Shown in pieces: positions 21,438-31,682 of a stretch of DNA of 31,882 nucleotides (positions are counted from its first letter, which is position 1; the number at the start of each line of letters is the position of its first letter). A program made the position numbers and the translations under genes. The stretch is from Saccoglossus kowalevskii (Eukaryota > Hemichordata > Enteropneusta > Harrimaniidae). The DNA lies in contig NW_003144289.1 in the NCBI RefSeq assembly GCF_000003605.2, positions 296,006 to 327,887 on the forward strand. The letters are read 5' to 3'. Below the pieces are notes generated by a model. That model saw nothing but the letters and a program-made list of their open reading frames with translations, made no database searches and was not told where the DNA came from.

Positions 21438-23364
21438 AAATCACCATGTGTTCAACAAACATGTCACGTGGTTTACTACTCCAAAATACAGTTATCTTGT
21501 ATTATTCAAATTGATTACTTTGACTATATCATTGAGATGACAAGTGCAGAGTGAAAGTTGACAAGACATAATCACTGGACAAAGTTTATATTTTCGAATT
21601 ACATTACAATACATTATACATCACAGTTGCTGAATTCCAAACGTTTAATATGGAACGGCGTTATTATATGTAGTCCCGTTATTATGTTAATAAGCAGTCT
21701 CTATTTTTGTAATATGTATTTGCGTTTTTATAATACGTAGTCCTATCTTTAGGTTATGTAGTCTAGTATTTATGTTATAAGGTTCAAGCTATATGTGATC
21801 AAAAGAAATAACTGGATTTAGCTAATTTGTATATTTTTGGGGTTGGGCGTGGTAATATTAATAATAACCTAAAAGATGACTTCCGATGATAAGGAAGCTA
21901 TTTTGAAATTGAGTTCAGAGAAGTAGGTTCTGAGAAGTTGGTTCTTCTGAAAAGTATACACTACCCTTATTGACCTGTAGTTGGCCGCTGTCATGTGTTG
22001 ATTTTATCTACATGTACATGTATTGTCCATTAGGCGTGTGGTAGTGCTAGTCGTAAAATACTACAGCAATGTAATTTACGACATGAACCGTGTCGTAAAA
22101 CGTAGACCTTGCGCATTCGATATTATTTTACATTTCACTGGCCTGGGTATAGTAGTTTAAATTGTAGGTGTAAGGCGATTCCAGAACAAAAGGTTCTAGT
22201 GGAATATATGAATGGAAAGAAATTGGTTATTCAACCCAAGACAAACTAATTCCAGACAAAGAGCTTCAAGTCGTTGTAAATGACCGACCAACAAATCAAA
22301 ACGCGGCTGTACGTGATCTGTGTTGACACGTACGTATTCTAGGCATCAGTGAGCGATGAAATATTATAGTTATTTTTGGATCCATTGCTACATTAACGGT
22401 TTCAGAAGTGCATTGGTAAATTCAATGCAAACTGTGTCTGTGGTTTCACAATCCGTTAAAAATTGTCACTATGCCGGCGGTGGGGGGGGGGGGAGGGGTA
22501 CATCGAACTTGTCTAATAGGGACGTGCCCCAGAAATGGGTCTCGGTTTTTGGATTTTAGGTATAAGTATCTGTCTTATTTCTGGTCAAGATTGGTATATA
22601 TATCGGTAATATTTTTCCGATTTGGTATACTTGTCCAACCCCGAGTTTCTGATAGCGGACCCCTAAGGAGATCAAAGAGAAAGGAACTGTTGTTTCTCAT
22701 TTAACAACCTAAATAACCTGAACATTGTGTTAATAATGTGCTCTTTTGTAAGTGACAGAGATGTTTCTATGGTCAAAATACATATTTTAATAAATTAATA
22801 TACAATGCAACTGTAGGCTTACATGTGCTTCTATTGACAATGCTCTTCTAATAGAACAAATACGGTTACTGTTTTATTTGGAATTGACAGTGATGACAGA
22901 AATGGTACTTTGGTATAAATATGGGTATTGATTTTGCCACTATCCAGGTATAAAAATGGCCACACTTTTGATCACTCAGGGGCACCTTCCTACCCAGTTA
23001 TGTATCAACTGCCCCAGTCACCATGCAAGGATGTACAAACTTCTGTCCGCGTTGAGGTTGAGGTTGAGGTTGAGAGAATTTGAAATTACGTCACAAACAT
23101 ATCAGATGCAGTCACTGGAACTGTTCATCGAAAAAGCTGTTCCATGAGGATTATTTGAGGACAGGGAAACACTTCTCTATTTCTTGGAGGAAGGGAAAAA
23201 TTTAGCAATTTTCAAAGGATATGAGATATTGAAATTTGATAGGACTGGTTATGAACAGCATCCCCAGTATTTCTCCGTCAACTATATAGACCTGTAAAAT
23301 GTATTGTGACATAAAAAGAACATTTTAACATACATTCACCATAAGCGGCTTTATTTCAAACACC
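21438..23364. other. Gene-free region
   Basis: No coding sequence supported. A G-run (GGCGGTGGGGGGGGGGGGAG, 22474-22493) and a short hexamer repeat (TTGAGG, four copies near 23050-23073) are the only structured features I see. Confidence 0.55.
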
Positions 23365-23377
23365 AGAAATTAGTAGG

Positions 23378-23595
23378 GTTGTACCATACCTGCCAGAAAA
23401 TCTGTGGCAATAATAAATTTCATTTAGTTAGGCCTAATTACAGATTACAGCCCCAGACAGAAACTATTAGAGAATATACCCGGGTCCAATGGGAACACCC
23501 TAGGGTAACATTCTCCAAGTGGTCACCCAGGACGATCAAGGGTTTGAGGCCTTTACGTCTCCATTCTCCCAATTGTTTCCGGTGCACCACAGCAG
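23378..23595. repeat. Long terminal inverted repeat, left copy
   Basis: Reverse complement of about 26490-26690. Matching blocks on the minus strand are GAGAATGTTACCCTAGGGTG, GGGTATATTCTCT, GTCTGGGGCTGTAATCTGTA and AATGAAATTTATTATTGCCA. It is followed at 23632-23661 by a plus-oriented end piece (CGGACTTTCTGGTAGATATG), so two oppositely facing ends lie close together. Outer flanks 23369-23384 and 23671-23686 are themselves inverted (TAGTAGGGTTGTAC and GTACAACCCTACTA). Confidence 0.65.
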
Positions 23596-23736
23596 GTTGC
23601 TCGGAAGCTTGGGTAGGTGGGCGGGTCCCACGGACTTTCTGGTAGATATGATTAAGTAAACACACGGGTTTGTACAACCCTACTAGTTTACTAAATCACC
23701 TACAAGAAAATCCGGGAAAATGATAAATTTCATTTA

Positions 23737-24610
23737 TTACTCGTTAGGCAGAGTAGCAAGCTCACCGGAGGTGGAGAAGCTCTGACGGCTGAAATAAAAA
23801 ATTCGACATAAAAAGGCAGAAATGGGGCCCTTGGTGGTGCAGGCTGGGTCCATGAACACTATTTGACGCGTCATCACTGGTCCCAACCTGTAGAGACCCT
23901 CCTCCATAGGTTGGAGATCTCTCAGGTAGTAGTTAATGAAGACATTCTGAGATCTCCAGAATCCCACTCGAAGCTTGTGCTCGAGTGAGACACCAGATGG
24001 AACTAGGCAACGAACTGAAGTCATACTGCCAATAAGGCACATCAGTTCGCGCATAGAAGCCAATCCCAGACCAGAGTTGGCTGGCAAGCTCCACAAGGGA
24101 GTCGCACAGTGCCTGAGAGGGGCGTACAATCACTTGCTCTGTGTTGAACTGCATACCCAGAAAAACTAGGTTGCGGGACGGTATGGGGTTGGACTTGAGA
24201 ATATTTATTAAAAGGCCCAACTCGGGGAGGAGCGTTTGCGTTAATCGCAGATGCTCCGCAAACACCTCCCTGTCTCAGTTGTGGCATAACCAGTCAGCGA
24301 GGTATGGGTTCAGATAAACCGATGACTGGTGGAGCAGCTGGGTCACCTGTCTAAACACACCATTCGGTGCCATGCACAAACCAAAAGGGAGAGCGGTAAA
24401 CTGGTAACTTTGCCCTCTAAGGGGAATCTGAGATACCGACTGCAAGAGTGGTGAATGGGGATGTGGAAATATGCACTGACAGAAGCACCGAAGTCGGTGT
24501 TTCCATCTGGAAGTGACTGAGGTCTAAGACAGGACGCCAACCCCTGAACTCTTGGGAACAAGGAAGATGTGGGAATAGAACCCTGGATTTAACCCGGGTC
24601 GTCTCCACCT
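23737..24610 (-). pseudogene. Reverse transcriptase / RNase H remnant, DIRS-like
   Basis: Motifs in order on the minus strand across three frames: GWRPVLDL, the substrate-side AYFHIPIHHS and YLRFPLEGKV, FGLCMAPN, then YLADW at 24290-24304 in place of the YxDD active site, an in-frame TGA at 24275-24277, then HLRLTQTLLPELGLLIN and NLVFLGMQFNT, and finally LGLASMRELMCLIGSMTS in a shifted frame. These match RT fingers to thumb and the LIGS connection typical of DIRS/Ngaro elements. Loss of a catalytic Asp, a stop and at least two frameshifts make it non-functional. Confidence 0.7.
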
Positions 24611-24765
24611 TGACCTCGTCCCTCGGTAGAAGACCAGAGGGAGGATGAGGAGTCAGAGTAGGAGGAGACCGGAGAGGACTCTGATACCCCGAGACTCTAC
24701 TGCGAATGTCCAGGGGTCAGAAACTCTCCTGCGACAAGCTGGTGTGTGCTGCTTGAGGCGCGATC

Positions 24766-25797
24766 CTACGGGAAGGAGCGGATGGGGTTTAGAACTAGAG
24801 CTCCCAAAACCCATGCCTTCAGCGAAGGAGAACGAAGACGGGGAGGCTGAGCCCAAGGACTCCAGAAGGCGGTCCTAGAGTGGTACCAGAGTGGCCACGT
24901 TCTTGGACCTCTTCTGACACTTCCCGCTACCAGTCTTTTTCTGATCCTTAGAAGGAGACCACAAGTGTTTAGATCCTCGCTGGTTCTGGTCCTTAGCGGG
25001 GGACTTATTGCCTGAGCCAACCTGCGGTTTTGGGTGGAACTGCTGGCCGAAAGTGCTAACTGCCCTAGCCAACAAGAATGATTGCTTCAAATGGATATGA
25101 TCCTGAGCAACCACCAAAACGACCACCGCATCAGCTAGCCGGCCACCAAAGAGCAGGCCACGCACCCAAATCCTTCTTTGCAGGTGATCAAACTCGTCTC
25201 CCTCTGGAGTAGGGTAGGCACACTGACTCAGTACTGCCTCGAAGGAAACTGCTCCTGCCAAGAGGGCAGTATGGACTTGCAGGATGTCTCACATAGCGAC
25301 TCTCTGCCCAGCCAAAAACTGATCTATCTGCCCGAGGATCGTGGTTCATTGCTTAGCAATCAGGCGGTCAGAACTTAAAAGGTTGAGCTGACGCTCTAAC
25401 ACCAAGGAAACCCATTCTACAAAGTTCTGCCCGCAGCATTCGATGCACTTGCAGGCTCTGGTGCCAGTTAAATGACCATGCAAAGTGGCCTTCACGATCC
25501 GTGCAACCCACCTTAACATGAGTACAGGGATTGGGGTGGGAAACTCGTTGAAAAGGTTGTGGCATCACACAAGTATCCTAAACCAGGGATCCGTCGACGG
25601 TTTTGCATAGCCCTGATGGGGTATCGTCTCCTCCAATTGAAGGCATGGGACAGGACTGACCCAAATCCAGGATCAGTCTTCTTATCCTTGTCTCCCAAAG
25701 GGTACCAATCACCCCGCTCCATCGTCCTCTGAGCCCCCTCCACAACCTGGGTCACACGAGGTGCCCAGGGGAGTTGGTCAACGGGCATGGTCTCCAT
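24766..25797 (-). pseudogene. Gag-like remnant of the DIRS-like element
   Basis: Minus-strand frames upstream of the RT carry a basic, Lys/Gln/Ser-rich tail (24875-25261, with GSGNKSPAKDQNQRGSKH) and, further upstream, a frame with MERGDWYPLGDKDKKTDPGF. Assignment to gag is by position 5' of the RT and by composition only. Several frames are needed to read through. Confidence 0.35.
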
Positions 25798-26489
25798 GCC
25801 GGCAGTGGGATGAAAAAGGGTCCAAAGGTGATTGGCAACTCCTTACCCCCGACAAGAGCAGTGGAACAATGCATGCCTCTCCAGTAATACTCCACAATGG
25901 GGGAAAGTCCCGCCATCGGTGCTTTCGACCTCAGTCCGCGATAGGAGGCAAAGCTCATATTGCTACCAAGGGAAAAGGGAGATATTATTCACTCACTGAA
26001 ACAGACACATCGGTAGCTGTGGCTGGGGACTTTTTAGAGCGACGCATACCAGCTTTCCACGATCGCTTGCCATCAGCTTTAACCCCACCTCAAAGTGCTA
26101 CCACGATCGAGAATCCCACAGATCGCAAATTCCCTTGTGGCAAAATCCCTAGCCCTGTTTGCGACCATAGCCAAAATGACAACAAATGTGTTTTGGGTCC
26201 CAAACTGGCAGCTCTAAAAGGCCAGATGAATGTAACTTATGTGCCGAATCTAGTCGGCACGTTCGCCAAAAACGGGAATTGAGGCGACTTCAAACTGAGC
26301 TGGCGATTCAACAAAAACAGATGAGGTCTGGGGCCCTTATAATGGAAAGCCCTTACCGTAATGAAGAAACTGCTATTGTTGATCGTCAAAGCACACTAGA
26401 TTTCTAAGAAGCCTAGTAAATACTGTAATCTGCCTCTTTTGTTACGTAAACGTTCAGTTGAAAAATATATTCCTATGAGTGCGTCCGTA

Positions 26490-26717
26490 AACAAAACGAG
26501 AATGGAGACAGTAAGGCCTCGAACGCGTGATCGCCCAGGGGGTGAACCCTTAGGTGATGCCTTTTACTTAGAGAATGTTACCCTAGGGTGTTCCCTTTGG
26601 AGCCGGGTATATTCTCTGATAGTTTACGTCTGGGGCTGTAATCTGTAATCAAGCCTAACGAGTAATAAATGAAATTTATTATTTCCACGGATTTTCTGGT
26701 AGGTGATGTAGTAAACA
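26490..26717. repeat. Long terminal inverted repeat, right copy
   Basis: Partner of 23378-23595 and, in its last 64 bp, of 23689-23752. Ends with GATTTTCTGGTAGGTGATGT and AGTAAAC. Confidence 0.65.
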
Positions 26718-26722
26718 TTCGA

Positions 26723-26748
26723 ATTAATAAATAATAATAATAATAATT
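26723..26748. repeat. (AAT)n microsatellite
   Basis: Run of AAT triplets just outside the retroelement terminus. Confidence 0.8.
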
Positions 26749-26889
26749 CAGGAAATATAAGACAGCCCGTATCCTGAGGTATCAAAAGTTCAATTTGCTT
26801 GTTTTGACCAATCAGATTGCCGGAATTTCTATTAAATAGTATAGGAATATAGAAAATCTATTATAAGCTCATAACAAAACCGAGTCAAA

Positions 26890-27190
26890 ATATAAAGATT
26901 GGACTACGTAACATAAAAACTGGACTCCATAACACAAGGACGGAGCTACACAACATAAAGCTGGGACTGCATGGCATAAAGACTGGACTACATAACAAAG
27001 AAAGGTGCATAACATAAAGTTAGGACGGCATAGCATAAGATGAGATTACATAACAAAGTCGAAACTACATGACATAAAGATGGGACTGCTTAACTACCTC
27101 TAACATAAAGTTTGGACTGCATAACATAAAAATGGGACTACATTACAAAGTCTGGACTGCATGACATAAAGATACGACAGCATAACACAA
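26890..27190. repeat. 21-bp minisatellite, block 1
   Basis: Degenerate tandem copies of a 21-bp unit of the form GACTGCATAACATAAAGACGG, about 14 in number, with deletions in some copies (for example ACATAACAAAGTC). Same family as blocks 2 and 3. Confidence 0.85.
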
Positions 27191-28266
27191 GCAGCCTCTC
27201 GGCTGAGATAGCTCTGATGTTAGCAATGCACATTACAATTAATGAACTGAAGATATCATTAGAAAATGAACTATATATATATAAAAAGCAACGGGACAAA
27301 TCTGAAAGAAGTCCACACGTAGTACGTATATATGTAATATAAAAGCAATCGGACTTGTGGTTTTCAACAAGAAGTCAAAAATATCACTTTTTACCAAAAA
27401 TGACAAAAATAATCATCAAAATTAAATAATTGTAAATTTCACAACGAAATTAACAAATCTGAAAGAGGTCCACATGTAGTACCTATATATGTAATATCAA
27501 AGCAATTGGACTTGCAGTTTTTAACAAGAAGTCTAAAATATCACTTTTTAATAAAAATGACAAAAATATTCACTAAAATTAAAGAATTAAAGATATCATC
27601 ACAAAATGAACTAATCTGAGAGAGGTCCACATGTAGTACCTATATATGTAATATCAAAGCAATTGGACTTGCGGTTTTTAACAAGAAGTCAAAAATATCA
27701 CTTTTTAATAAAAATGACAAAAATATTCACTAAAATTAAAGAATTAAAGATATCATCACAAAATGAACTAATCTGAGAGAGGTCCACATGTAGTACCTAT
27801 ATATGTAATATCAAAACAATTACACTTGCGGTTTTTAACAAATATCACTTATTACCAAAAATGACAAAAATATTCACTAAAATTAGAGAATTAAAGATAT
27901 CATTACAAAATGAACAAATCTGAGAGAGGTCCACATGTATTACCTATATATGTAATATAAAAGCAATTGGACTTGCGGTTTTTAACAAAAAGTCGAAAAT
28001 ATCACTTTTTACCAAAAATGACAAAAATCTTCATATCTTCAAGATATCATCATGAAATGAACAAATCTGAGAGAGATCTGCCCAAGGTACATATACACCA
28101 AGTATCAAAGCATTCAGGCTTGTAGTTTTCAAGAAGAAGTCGAAAAAGTAAAACATTGACACGAACGACGGACGACGACGGACGACGACGGACGCCGATG
28201 ACGGACGACGGACGGACAATCACTCATATGATAAGCTCCGCTCGACAAAGTCGACAGCGGAACTAA
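27191..28266 (+). mobile_element. Helitron/pearl-like non-autonomous element with tandem core
   Basis: It sits inside the 21-bp array. The core holds six copies of a 157-bp unit (starts near 27300, 27457, 27614, 27771, 27918 and 28065; the fourth and fifth copies lack 10 bp), then a GACGACGGACG-type microsatellite (28162-28216), then a hairpin TCCGCT-CGAC-AAA-GTCG-AC-AGCGGA (28237-28261) followed by CTAA and a T. Hairpin plus CTRR-T is the Helitron 3' end; tandem core of about 160 bp plus microsatellite is the layout known for pearl and DINE-type elements. The left end near 27191 is uncertain. No Rep/helicase is encoded, so it would depend on an element elsewhere. Confidence 0.65.
27300..28140. 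repeat. 157-bp tandem repeat, six copies
   Basis: Each copy runs from ATCTGAGAGAGGTCCACATG through CAATTGGACTTGCGG, TATCACTTTTTA and AATGACAAAAATATTCAC to AAAGATATCATCAC. Copies 2-4 are very similar; outer copies are more diverged. Confidence 0.9.
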
Positions 28267-28705
28267 TAAAGTTGGGGATACGTTACATAAGGACGGGACT
28301 GCATAACATAAAGTTGGAACTACGTGACCTAAAGGCGGGACTGCATAATATAAAGTTGGGACTGTATAACATAAAGAAAGGTGCATAACAAAGTCGGGAC
28401 TACATGGCATAAAGACGAGACTGCATAACATAAAGACGAGACTGCATAACATAAAGACGGGACTGTATAACATAAAGACGGGACTACTTAACATAAAGTT
28501 GGGACTGCATAACATAAAGATACCACAGCATAACATAAAGTTGTGACTACGTGACATGAAGGCGGGACTGCATAACATAAAATTGGGACTACATAACATA
28601 AAGAAAGGTGCATAACAAAGTCGAGACTACGTGACATAAAGACGAGACTGCATAACATAAAGTAGGGAATGCATAACTTAAAGACGGGACTGCATAACAT
28701 AAAGT
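28267..28705. repeat. 21-bp minisatellite, block 2
   Basis: About 20 copies of the 21-bp unit (GACGGGACTGCATAACATAAA). Because 21 bp is seven codons, the minus strand stays open for long stretches as a heptapeptide repeat (for example FMLCSPV); this is a by-product of the period and not evidence of a gene. Confidence 0.9.
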
Positions 28706-28804
28706 TGCATCGTCTGAAACGCACGGTTCTGTGTCTTCGACCTATAGGCCTCTACACGATTCCGGGGATCGCATAGGCTAATTGCGTATCATAAGCAGTG
28801 AGAT

Positions 28805-28841
28805 CTGATTGGGCGCGCCTCGAAACAAGGCGCCCAATCAG
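28805..28841. repeat. Short perfect-arm hairpin
   Basis: CTGATTGGGCGC and GCGCCCAATCAG flank a short loop, so the 37 bp can fold on themselves. It lies exactly where the helicase reading frame loses homology after its Walker A motif, so it may mark a rearrangement or small insertion. Confidence 0.75.
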
Positions 28842-28868
28842 CTTGGTCGTACCAAATTATAAACAAAA

Positions 28869-29090
28869 TTCCACTTCCTGTTTTTGTCGCTATGAAGACA
28901 TCCTCCCCACACAAAACTGCGTTGATTGTCTGTACCTGATGAGGCTTGAGGGCACCAACACCGACAACTTTCGCAATTTTATCATCACAAATATCACGAT
29001 TCATGGGCTCCGCCATTTTGTTTAAAATGAAACGCCAAAGAGGGATTTGTAACACGCAAACTGATTGGACAATGATTAGCCGCAACTGAA
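28869..29090 (-). pseudogene. Promoter plus first-exon remnant of a RecQ-like helicase gene
   Basis: On the minus strand a CCAAT box (GTCCAATCAG, near 29065-29074) precedes ATG at 29016 in a strong context (AAACAAAATGGCGG). The frame reads MAEPMNRDICDDKIAKVVGV and GALKPHQVQTINAVLCGEDV and then FIATKTGSG. This matches the N-terminal Q motif and Walker A region of RecQ-type DNA helicases, but homology stops after TGSG: Lys and Ser of GKS are absent, and the frame runs into the hairpin at 28805-28841. It could be the first exon of a gene whose remainder was lost, or a captured exon. It is flanked on both sides by the 21-bp array. Confidence 0.55.
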
Positions 29091-29191
29091 TATTGGGGGC
29101 GCTGTTAGAATATTTATAGTATATTTGATGGTCGTTCTGCCAAGGTTTGTTTAGAGGCTTGGCCAAATAAACTTAGACCTTGGCTAGCGAA

Positions 29192-29510
29192 GATGATAAA
29201 GTTGGGACTGCGTGACATAAATATACGACAGCATAACATAAAGTTGTGACTACGTGACATAAAGGCGGGACTGCATAACAAAGTTGGGAATACGTGACCT
29301 AAAGGCGGGACTATATGACATAAAGACGAGACTGCATAACGTAAAGACGGGACTGTATAACATAAAGTTGGGACCGCATGGCATAAAGACGGGACTACTT
29401 AACATAAAGTTGGGACCGCATGACATAAAGACGGGACTACTTAACATAAAGTTGGGACTGCATGACAAAGATAGGACTACATAACATAAAGATGGAAATG
29501 CATAATAAGG
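29192..29510. repeat. 21-bp minisatellite, block 3
   Basis: About 15 copies of the same unit as blocks 1 and 2, often alternating GACGGGACTACTTAACATAAA with GTTGGGACCGCATGACATAAA, so a 42-bp higher-order unit appears locally near 29364-29448. Confidence 0.85.
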
Positions 29511-30420
29511 ATTATGTGGGACAATTACTTACACATTTCTAGTGAAGTTTTACTGTACTGGTGAAGTTTAATTTATACGTCATTGATTAGCATATTCAAT
29601 CATAGATGGATATAATCGTACGACAGAGGGCGTGATGGCATGGAACCCACAAGTACATTGAATATATGCAACGGTCTAGTGAGTATATACACCCCAGCTA
29701 CATAATACCGTAATGACTATGAGTATTATGTATCGGTGTACATTGTATTACCTTATTACGCCGACAAATATGTCTCAGGCTTTAATAATAATGTTTGAAC
29801 TCACTACGGCGTGAGTTTAATTGCCACTAGGTCACTGACCTATATACCTAGATATAGCGGACATGCAAGGTGAACAACCTACGCGAACATTGTTATTTAC
29901 ATAATGGTTTTTACCCAGTGTGGGGGCTTAATTAACAGACATGTATATATTGGGTTTTAGTAGCAGTTCATACCAAAAATAATTTCCATACAATAAATTG
30001 GCAAATGGTATCATTGTCCCGGTTGCTATGGATCTATTTGTATCTGAAACGTAATATACATGGTGCTATTGCTTTCGTTTGTTAACCCAGTTTGGAGTTA
30101 GAGTGGTGTGTTGAATGATACAATGACAGACATATGGCTGGAGATGTTATCAACATTAAAAAAAAATATTTATAAATCAAAATGACGGGTAGAATTCAAA
30201 TTGAGTTCTAATTAATATTAATGAGCTAGTTCATCATCATTCAATTCCTTTCATGATGATGAATATTAGTAAGTAGGTCATCGCAGCTGCTATGTCACTG
30301 GATTACATGCGCGCGCATTAGGGGCGTAGAAAATTTGGTGAAGACTGGTGAAACAGAATAATGCTCCCAGATTAAAAAAAACCTCCAGAATTGTATGAAA
30401 ATGCAATACAAGTTTTTTTT
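29511..30420. other. Gene-free region
   Basis: No coding sequence supported. A small perfect hairpin (TTCATCATCAT with ATGATGATGAA, about 30230-30262) is present. Confidence 0.55.
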
Positions 30421-31012
30421 TATATCACTTTTCATTCCTTGCACATTCAACTGTTCATCAGTATTATGTAGTCCATCTTGATTCTCCAAGAAAGGATTAT
30501 GAGTGAAGTAAGACATAATAGCTACTGTTGTGAAAAACTGAGAAAACGATTTTATCTAGAAAACTAGAAATACTAACTTTTTCAGTGTGCATATTACTCG
30601 CATGTAGTCATAATAATGGAACATACATTTTTGCAAATAACAGAAAGAATAAAAATATTGCAGAATAGGTGAAATAAAAAAATCGTTATTTTGTTCGCTA
30701 AAATCAGTATGACATTTTTTTGTGCAAACTGTATAATCTACTCTCAACGATGAAATTTATAAAATATACGAACAATTGAGCAATTGGTAATGAATGAATA
30801 TAATTATTTATATGCATACTGCCATGTTTCAAACTTTAAACTAATTTGAAGTCCTACCTTCAAAAAAATATGTGAAATAATTTTCTCAATTTTACACAAA
30901 AGTAGCTATTATGTCATGATACTTTACCCATAATTCTTTGCTGGAGAATCAAGATAGTGGACTACATAATACTGATGAAAAGTTGAATATCTAGAGAATG
31001 AAAAGTGATCTA
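30421..31012. mobile_element. Foldback element with arms of about 180 bp
   Basis: 30421-30596 and 30811-31012 are inverted copies with small indels. Paired blocks include ATCACTTTTCATTC, TTCATCAGTATTATGTAGTC, CTTGATTCTCCA and GACATAATAGCTACT. The loop is about 215 bp. No coding capacity. MITE-like or a local inverted duplication. Confidence 0.75.
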
Positions 31013-31582
31013 AAAAACTGTCTATTTGAATTTGAATGGAAGCTGATGATCTGTATTTAAAAATTATTTATAAACTACGGTACAGTCTTCTGCCTTTCAC
31101 TGTAACTGTGGCTGGAAATGTTTACAATCACACGTCATTTCAGTGATAAGCGACAACCGGAAAGGTGTTGGTCACGCCGGGTGTGCATTTCCATTAGGGT
31201 AAGAATTAGGCCAAAACAAACAAACTTATGTTGCCCTCAAGTCGGAAAATCGAAAAATTGGGTCGGTCTGTCGGATTTTTTTTTTTTTTTAAACTCGTGA
31301 AAACTAAGGGTATCGTAAATAGCCGAGGTAGATGGGAATCAATGCAAAAGACGTGTTTGCTCTTCAGACTTCATAGTATTCGGAACATGTCAGAGAAATA
31401 CAGATCAACCCGAGTTTTAAAGTCGCCACCTATCCCCCGGGGCCCTGGGGATCAAACAACGGTCCGGCATCGTTAATTATAAAAGGAAACACTTTTTTCA
31501 CTGCTTAAAATGGTGAGTTTTTAATATTTGGGACTATTAAAAAACAAAACAAAACGCGACCCGATATTTCATATTTTTCGGT
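31013..31582. other. Gene-free region
   Basis: No coding sequence supported. A T-run lies at about 31276-31290 and a GC-rich palindromic patch (CCCCCGGGGCCCTGGGG, near 31435) is present. Confidence 0.5.
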
Positions 31583-31583
31583 A

Positions 31584-31682
31584 GCTGTGGGTCCATAGCT
31601 CTGCTTGTGTCGATCTGATGTTATAATAAACGTACTTGAAATTTGTATGGTATTGTCGACACAGTAGAGCTATGGTGACAGC
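31584..31682. repeat. Imperfect inverted repeat, 99 bp
   Basis: Left arm GCTGTGGGTCCATAGCTCTG and right arm AGAGCTATGGTGACAGC pair over about 27 bp, including CTTGTGTCGA with TCGACACAG, around a loop of about 42 bp. Could be terminal repeats of a tiny MITE. Confidence 0.6.

Larger units (their letters stand above)
23366..26720 (-). mobile_element. Dead DIRS-like retrotransposon with inverted termini
   Basis: Minus-strand order is gag-like remnant (about 26.3-24.8 kb), reverse transcriptase (24.61-24.0 kb), then an RNase H-side remnant ending at 23737. The termini are inverted relative to each other: 23689-23752 and 26654-26717 are nearly perfect reverse complements over about 64 bp. Inverted rather than direct terminal repeats with an RT of this type point to the DIRS group, which normally also encodes a tyrosine recombinase. 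I do not see a recombinase. The parts carry frameshifts and stops, so the element is inactive. Confidence 0.6.

Noticed and set aside
24653-24878. Overlapping Arg- and Ser-rich frames on both strands
   Set aside because: These fall at the gag/RT junction of the dead retroelement and reflect its GC-rich composition rather than separate genes.
25761-26282. 173-codon plus-strand open frame
   Set aside because: Runs opposite to the gag and RT remnants of the retroelement and has no recognisable domain; most likely the antisense of the element's 5' coding part.
27191-28266. CRISPR-like array from the regularly spaced repeats
   Set aside because: The repeat unit is 157 bp with no unique spacers, in eukaryotic DNA; the structure fits a Helitron/pearl tandem core.
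28129-28724. Long minus-strand frames rich in Met, Cys, Ser and Pro (up to 156 codons)
   Set aside because: They are produced by the 21-bp tandem repeat, whose period is a multiple of three. No start context or family match.
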